A DNA stretch of 64,000 nt. Origin: Carcinoscorpius rotundicauda. Lineage: Eukaryota > Arthropoda > Merostomata > Xiphosura > Limulidae. Location of the stretch: contig CM022391.1 in NCBI GenBank assembly GCA_011833715.1, positions 12,291,375 through 12,355,374 of the forward strand, given 5' to 3'. This document shows positions 59,901 through 64,000 of this stretch, piece by piece. The notes beneath the pieces were generated by a model. The model worked only from the letters and a program-made list of their open reading frames with translations. It did not search any database and had not been told where the DNA came from. Each line of letters opens with the position of its first letter. Position 1 is the stretch's first letter. Made by a program: the position numbers and the translations under genes.

Positions 59901-62900
59901 ATGACAATACAGATATTCTAGTAGTAATATAAGGTACACACTTTTAAAGGTAGAAATGATAAGCATATAGCTCACAAAAAACAAGAAGTGGACAAGAGGA
60001 TTTATGTACTGTAAATCACTAAAAAACCCATGAAATATCTTGGTAAGATTGATGGAAGTGCTGCAATATTATTGTGTTTATCTTTTGTCTTTTCAAACTT
60101 GAGCTAATCAAAATGGGGGTGCATCTTTGATGCCAGAAAATATGGTACTTACACTTTGTACACTTACATCATTAGATTCTGACCACCCCAAGAACAGAGC
60201 TAACATCCAAATACCTACCAAGGTTATTGGATTGGTTCATAGTATGTACTGAATAATACTAAACGTTTTCTTGCACTTTTATTTTTATGTAATTATTGTT
60301 TCAGTCACTGTACCGTAAACTGTAATAACTGTATAATAAACTGTGAGAAAGGTCTAGAAACTGTACCACAGAACTCACTTGTCATTGATAGTATCATATT
60401 ATGATGTCACATAAACAGTCTAGTTGTGGGAGCAGTGATTTACTGTTTTATGTTTAGACAGTTCTACTTTGACTGTGAAGAGCAAAATGCACAAGTAGTT
60501 GAAAGTAAATATGCTTAGTACTTTGGAACATGACGGTCAATATTAAAAAGAAGAGAACATTATTTTTCAAAACATATTTTTTGTTATTTAGAAAGTTTTA
60601 TGTATTATGCAAATGATGCCTGTAACTTTCAGACAAAGAAAAGTGTTTTAATCTGAACATGAAAACCTCCTGAAGCAGTCAATACTCTGACTCCATATAT
60701 TCAGACAAATTATTAGCTAAGATACTTAATTAAAAATTCAGAATTTCTGTCTACAAACAGCTAGTAATGTTTAGTAACAGTTTGAACATTTTTGTGAAGA
60801 TACAAAAAACATGTTGAAGATTACAGTAATTCTGATAATTACCTTGAGGTCAAACAGTTGGTGTAAGAAAGTTAAAGAAATCTATGAAAAATATTTTAGA
60901 CTTTAATTTTAGATGAGTGGCTTAGATGAGCCACTGGTCTCTTGTTGTCCCTAAATTATATGAATATATGCTTGATTAACTAGACGTAGTTAAGTGCATT
61001 CTTTTCTCACAATGTGCTTGACTGTCTCAATATGCCTATGTTTATATGAAACAATAAACTTTATATAGTCATTGTTAAGTTTTGTACTTTTTGGATTTTT
61101 AATGAAAATTACAAAACAGCTCATCTTCAAATAGTTTTAGTAGTCTGTGAAAACCTTTAGAAAGAAACTAAAGGAGTATTAATTGTATTTTCACCTGGTG
61201 CAGGTTTTGTACTATGAAATACTTACATGGACAACAGTTGACAATAAATAATCAGTTTAATCCTAAAGTATTGAGATTTCCATAAAAACAATCAATGTGC
61301 GAGTGTAATAAATGAGCTTTTAATCTCCTATTACAACCCATCTCTTTGAATTTATTAAGCAGGTTAATTTCCTAAATCAGTTTCCTAGTCCGAAGCCAAA
61401 CAAAAATCCCTTCTTTAAGTTTTACTTCTAAAAGAGCTGGGAACTAGTCACACAAATACTTGAAACAACTGTCATATTTGTTTAAGGTCTTTACAAACTT
61501 CATTAAGCCCAGTTTTAAGTAAAATAGAGGTAACAGGACTTTCTTTGTGTCAATCAAACTTTTGCATTCAGTGTTTTTGATCCTGGTATCAGGCTGACTC
61601 TGCATGGCTACCATTTCTTTATCCAGTACTGATTTCATGCTCTGCTGTCCCATTCACACAAAAAAACTTTATAGCTTTGTGGACTAAACAACAGACAAAA
61701 GACTTGTAAGTCATCAAAAAGTAGCCAACCATGTTCTGTGTATCTGACTTTATTAAAAATAATTTTGAAATTTTAGTATGATTCCTTCATGTGAATTGAA
61801 GAATATGGTACAGTATAAACTCTCTATCATGATTCCTGTACCAGTTAAATGATGTCCCTTGAGAAATTAAGTTCTTGGCCCAAAGTCTGCATCCTAAACT
61901 CTCTAAATATTCGTTTGGAAGGTCTAAATCCTTCACTAAATCCAAAAATAATTCATCATGCAGCCTGTTAGCCATTTCTATGCTCTCAGTGTGTTCTAGA
62001 ACAATTGGTAAAACTTTCATGTCATGACTGGTCTTAAAACATCTATAGCTAGTGGTTGTCAATGTCTTAAAACATCTATAGCTAGTGGTTGTCAATGTTA
62101 TAAAAACATCTATAGCTAGTGGTTGTCAGTGTTTTAAAACATCTATAGCTAGTGGTTGTCAGTGTTTTAAAACATCTATAGCTAGTGGTTGTCAGTGTTT
62201 TAAAACATCTATAGCTAGTGGTTGTCAGTGTTTTAAAACATCTATAGCTAGTGGTTGTCAGTGTTTTAAAACATCTATAGCTAGTGGTTGTCAATGTCTT
62301 AAAACATCTATAGCTAGTGGTTGTCAATGTCTTAAAACATCTATAGCTAGTGGTTGTCAATGTTTTAAAACATCTATAGCTAGTGGTTGTCAGTGTTTTA
62401 AAACATCTATAGCTAGTGGTTGTCAGTGTTTTAAAACATCTATAGCTAGTGGTTGTCAGTGTTTTAAAACATCTATAGCTAGTGGTTGTCAGTGTTTTAA
62501 AACATCTATAGCTAGTGGTTGTCAGTGTTTTAAAAACATCTATAGCTAGTGGTTGTCAGTGTTTTAAAACATCTATAGCTAGTGGTTGTCAGTGTTTTAA
62601 AACATCTATAGCTAGTGGTTGTCAGTGTTTTAAAACATCTATAGCTAGTGGTTGTCAGTGTTTTAAAACATCTATAGCTAGTGGTTGTCAATGTCTTAAA
62701 ACATCTATAGCTAGTGGTTGTCAATGTCTTAAAACATCTATAGCTAGTGATTGTCAATGTCTTAAAACATCTATAGTTAGTGGTTGTCAGTGTTTTAAAA
62801 CATCTATAGCTAGTGGTTGTCAGTGTTTTAAAACATCTATAGCTAGTGGTTGTCAGTGTTTTAAAACATCTATAGCTAGTGGTTGTCAGTGTTTTAAAAC

Positions 62901-63855
62901 ATCTATAGCTAGTGGTTGTCAGTGTTTTAAAACATCTATAGCTAGTGGTTGTCAGTGTTTTAAAACATCTATAGCTAGTGGTTGTCAGTGTTTTAAAACA
63001 TCTATAGCTAGTGGTTGTCAATGTTTTAAAACATCTATAGCTAGTGGTTGTCAATGTTTTAAAACATCTATAGCTAGTGGTTGTCAATGTTTTAAAACAT
63101 CTATAGCTAGTGGTTGTCAGTGTTTTAAAACATCTATAGCTAGTGGTTGTCAATGTTTTAAAACATCTATAGCTAGTGGTTATCAGTGTTTTAAGAATAA
63201 TAATATTTGATCCAATTTCACTGAAATTCATTCACTTACATAAAAGTACAAAAAACGTTTGGTGAAAAATCTGTATATGAGAGAGAAAAATGGATATTTT
63301 CATAATTAGAGTACAGTAATTGTTACAGAATACGTTTCAAGACAATAAAATGCTTGTAAACCTGTGCCATCTGTAGTCTGTACACTTGTTAGTATGGTGA
63401 ATAGGCTGATTTGGTTAAATAAAAATTTGCATTTAAAAAATGTTTGTAATTTGAATTATGTGAGGGTGGCTTACTTCTCTAAAACCAAACTTTACAGTGT
63501 AATCTTAACATGTGAACAGTATATTTACCAATTTAATAAAAAACTTTGTTTTCATTTGCTATCAACACTAGTCTCACATTACTAAACTGTTTCTTAAATA
63601 CATTTAACATTTTGCATTAACAATATACAGATTTTATTCTATCCTACTAATTATGTTCTCACTTAATCATAAATAAATACAATGGTCATCAATATTTATT
63701 CTCACCTCCATTAGTTTCTTTACTTCTGTCTTTTCCGTGTTATCTTCTGCAGAATTTGAAAATTCTTCTGGTAAAAATTTATTTCCAGTATGTCTAAATG
63801 CAGATTCTGAGATGGTAGGTAATTCTGTGTGCTGAACCGAGAGATTCACTTTATC
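44801..63855 (-). CDS. Rab11 family-interacting protein, class I; C-terminal 256 residues, five exons
   Basis: Effector that links Rab11 GTPase on recycling endosomes to transport machinery. Minus-strand exons are 63855-63706, 55834-55693, 51045-50944, 50252-50038 and 44962-44801. Phases match at every join. The first exons are a polar, poorly conserved linker (KVNLSVQHTELPTISESAF, then RQLSLPSHDWIRL). The diagnostic part is at the end: LLEKYSNLNHQ / ELVELVICQQKTLDLKENK / IRDLENYIDNLLLRVMENVP, then PYVPV. This is the Rab11-binding coiled coil with its YIDxLL.RVME signature. The PY.P tail fits class I (FIP1/2/5-like) rather than class II (FIP3/4). Class I proteins carry an N-terminal C2 domain, which would lie right of the window. 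Extra or alternative exons in the long introns cannot be excluded. Confidence 0.85.
46440..46575 (-). repeat. SINE family B, minus strand, degraded
   Basis: 'gtaagcacaaagccctacaa', 'atgggtatcaaaaca' and 'tagtgttatacgtctttgca' follow the reverse-complement order of family B. Confidence 0.65.
48630..49310 (+). repeat. Dispersed repeat, copy 2 (first copy at 5.57-6.42 kb)
   Basis: Collinear, diverged match to the REXO1 intron 3 copy, ending in the shared 'acttaggataaacaaatg' near 49270. Confidence 0.65.
49360..49572 (-). repeat. SINE family A, minus strand, moderately diverged
   Basis: Tail 'gtttgtttgctttttgaatt', body 'ttaggctactcttttaccag' and head 'taaccacctggtcatgcc' are in order. Plus-strand open frames at 49242-49424 and 49501-49767 overlap it and are not genes. 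Confidence 0.88.
50038..50252 (-). CDS. Rab11-FIP exon 4 of window: leads into Rab11-binding domain
   Basis: The acceptor is attcttag and the donor is CATCAG|gcaagt, a GC donor. It encodes ERRHTFHTSCENKDTFVDII, then NIFAFNDFADYQDRIGFSST and PKGPKRLLEKYSNLNHQ. The last segment is the start of the conserved FIP C-terminal helix (K.Y..L...EL), which continues directly in the next exon. Confidence 0.8.
50944..51045 (-). CDS. Rab11-FIP exon 3 of window: charged linker
   Basis: The acceptor is tattctag and the donor is GAAACA|gtaagg. It is 102 nt, phase 1 to phase 1, so it could be skipped without a frameshift. It encodes ISIGDNEEQHISHREGQKL and REKRQKLRIIRN. The basic run could be a sorting or membrane-proximal segment; I do not recognise it. 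Confidence 0.55.
51285..51895 (+). repeat. 44-bp tandem array, about 13-14 copies
   Basis: The unit begins 'gaacaccaagtgagaattat' and ends 'tcttgtacacat'. Successive starts are 44 bp apart (51352, 51396 and on). Terminal copies vary more than central ones. It lies in an FIP intron; the minus open frame at 51729-52007 is a by-product. Confidence 0.93.
52590..54080 (+). pseudogene. CR1/L2-like LINE reverse transcriptase remnant, split by a later insertion
   Basis: The left piece reads VYLDFHKIPDKVSHKSVIEK, resembling the RT region DFxKAFDxVPH. Across the insertion the sequence resumes with ANWIEHWLDGRKKGVV, then TSWVPQDLVLEPLHFVIYIS, the PQG.VLGP motif decayed. EKDLGVIIDQS sits near 54045. Stops and substitutions are many; it is an old element in an FIP intron. 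Confidence 0.75.
52732..53678 (-). mobile_element. Internally deleted non-LTR element (5' UTR plus 3' UTR only), 11-bp target duplication
   Basis: Flanked by 'aaactggatag' at 52721-52731 and 53679-53689. On the minus strand it has a GC-richer 5' UTR (53678-53262) matching the start of the 20.54 kb element, a short middle, and a 3' end matching 4440-4898 with an (AACC)n tail. ORF1 and ORF2 are absent. Open frames at 53148-53694 are UTR shadows. Confidence 0.88.
54100..55692. other. Rab11-FIP intron, no further feature seen
   Basis: AT-rich. The 60-residue plus frame at 54776-54958 is low complexity. Confidence 0.5.
55693..55834 (-). CDS. Rab11-FIP exon 2 of window: linker
   Basis: The acceptor is cattctag and the donor is CTAAAA|gtatgt. 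It is 142 nt, phase 0 to phase 1. It encodes DILPIKRTNSIPNATDIMHL and PQRQLSLPSHDWIRLCQPK, a serine/basic-rich linker with no recognised domain. Phase agreement with exons on both sides supports it. Confidence 0.6.
57149..57239 (-). repeat. SINE family B fragment, minus strand
   Basis: 'gaattgaatacctgacttta' and 'actgctgtaccagtggggg' match the reverse complement of B box and head. Confidence 0.65.
58880..59180 (+). repeat. Diverged tandem duplication, two copies of about 155 bp
   Basis: 'atcacagttgcatctacagc' (58890) aligns with 'aaccacagttgtatccctta' (59049). 'ggctgattcaattactctag' aligns with 'caggttcagttgctttagaa'. Confidence 0.6.
62030..63194 (+). repeat. 33-bp satellite array, about 35 copies
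   Basis: The unit contains 'acatctatagctagtggttg' followed by 'tcagtgttttaaa'. The period is exactly 33 bp, i.e. 11 codons, so frames stay open on both strands: KTSIASGCQCF on plus, KTLTTTSYRCF on minus. Variants (caatgtctt, caatgtttt) come in runs at 62292-62360, 62689-62765 and 63020-63110, and an extra A breaks the period near 62102 and 62531. It lies inside an FIP intron; no start context, splice sites or codon bias suggest translation. Confidence 0.95.
63195..63705. other. Rab11-FIP intron
   Basis: AT-rich, nothing recognised; the 73-residue plus frame at 63364 lacks support. Confidence 0.45.
63706..63855 (-). CDS. Rab11-FIP exon 1 of window: polar linker
   Basis: The acceptor (minus) is attgttag and the donor is ATGGAG|gtgaga. 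It is 150 nt, phase 0 at both ends, encoding DKVNLSVQHTELPTISESAF and then an acidic/polar run ending KKLME. I recognise no domain. It is assigned to the FIP gene by its good splice sites and phase agreement with the next exon. Confidence 0.6.
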
Positions 63856-64000
63856 CTAACAATAAAATAAACTAGGCTTATAAAACAACTAAAAAACGAT
63901 TAAGCTGGCACTTGTTATGAATAATAAATATATTTAGCATTATGTTAGTATTTAAAATTCTAATAAATTCCAACGAGAGCACTATTTTTGTTATAAATCC

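Larger units (their letters stand above)
55835..62020. other. Rab11-FIP intron, few features
   Basis: It contains a SINE B piece (57149-57239, minus), a diverged two-copy tandem duplication at about 58880-59180, and a stretch near 60684 resembling 8577. The minus open frame 57756-58100 (114 residues, F/L/S-rich) lacks any recognised similarity. Additional phase-0 exons could be hidden here. Confidence 0.45.

Noticed and set aside
62030..63194. CRISPR-like array
   Set aside because: Units are directly contiguous with no unique spacers, and the context is a eukaryotic intron.
62515..63231. 231- and 233-residue open frames on opposite strands as a novel repetitive protein
   Set aside because: Both are produced by the 33-bp satellite whose period is a multiple of three; no start context, splice sites or non-repeat coding flank supports translation.

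Overview
This 64 kb window is AT-rich, intron-rich animal DNA. Coding sequence is confined to short exons with GT-AG (one GC-AG) junctions, and almost everything else is introns, mobile-element remnants and minisatellites. A tRNA-derived SINE whose head reads 'aaacatgctcgccct' and whose tail is (AAAC)n occurs repeatedly on both strands. I associate this family with chelicerate, probably horseshoe crab, genomes; that assignment is from memory and is tentative.

Two convergent protein-coding genes are supported. Eight plus-strand exons (1991-17419) join in phase to give the C-terminal 302 residues of an RNA exonuclease of the REXO1 family, with the Cys/His cluster and all five DEDDh catalytic residues. 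Its earlier exons lie upstream of the window. Five minus-strand exons (63855 down to 44801) join in phase to give the last 256 residues of a class I Rab11 family-interacting protein (Rab11-FIP), ending in the Rab11-binding domain. Its N-terminal exons lie beyond the right edge.

The space between the two 3' ends (about 19.4-43.5 kb) is a graveyard of transposable elements. In order it holds a non-LTR element with a zinc-knuckle ORF1 and no RT (20.5-21.6 kb); two tRNA-SINEs with perfect 12-bp target duplications (23.96 and 24.67 kb); a 4.6 kb Tc3-like DNA transposon interrupted by a 3 kb LINE whose 5' end is fused to a tRNA-Lys copy (25.36-29.92 kb); two solo LTRs of one family in opposite orientation, each with a 5-bp target duplication (30.17 and 34.95 kb); and three Tc1-like elements or fragments (31.3, 33.3 and 41.9 kb).

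The introns also carry elements. A decayed Penelope-like reverse transcriptase sits in REXO1 intron 6, and its catalytic segment has expanded into a 42-bp in-frame array. A CR1/L2-like RT remnant in the FIP gene (52.6-54.1 kb) is split by an internally deleted LINE with an 11-bp target duplication. Minisatellites are frequent (28, 33, 42, 44, 58, 67 and 82 bp units). Two of them are built from REXO1 splice-site sequence, and a broken copy of REXO1 exon 7 lies in the preceding intron. The largest, a 33-bp array at 62.0-63.2 kb, gives long open frames on both strands but is best read as non-coding.

I saw no bacterial-type operon, CRISPR array or novel defence system. The interesting material is genome-evolutionary.
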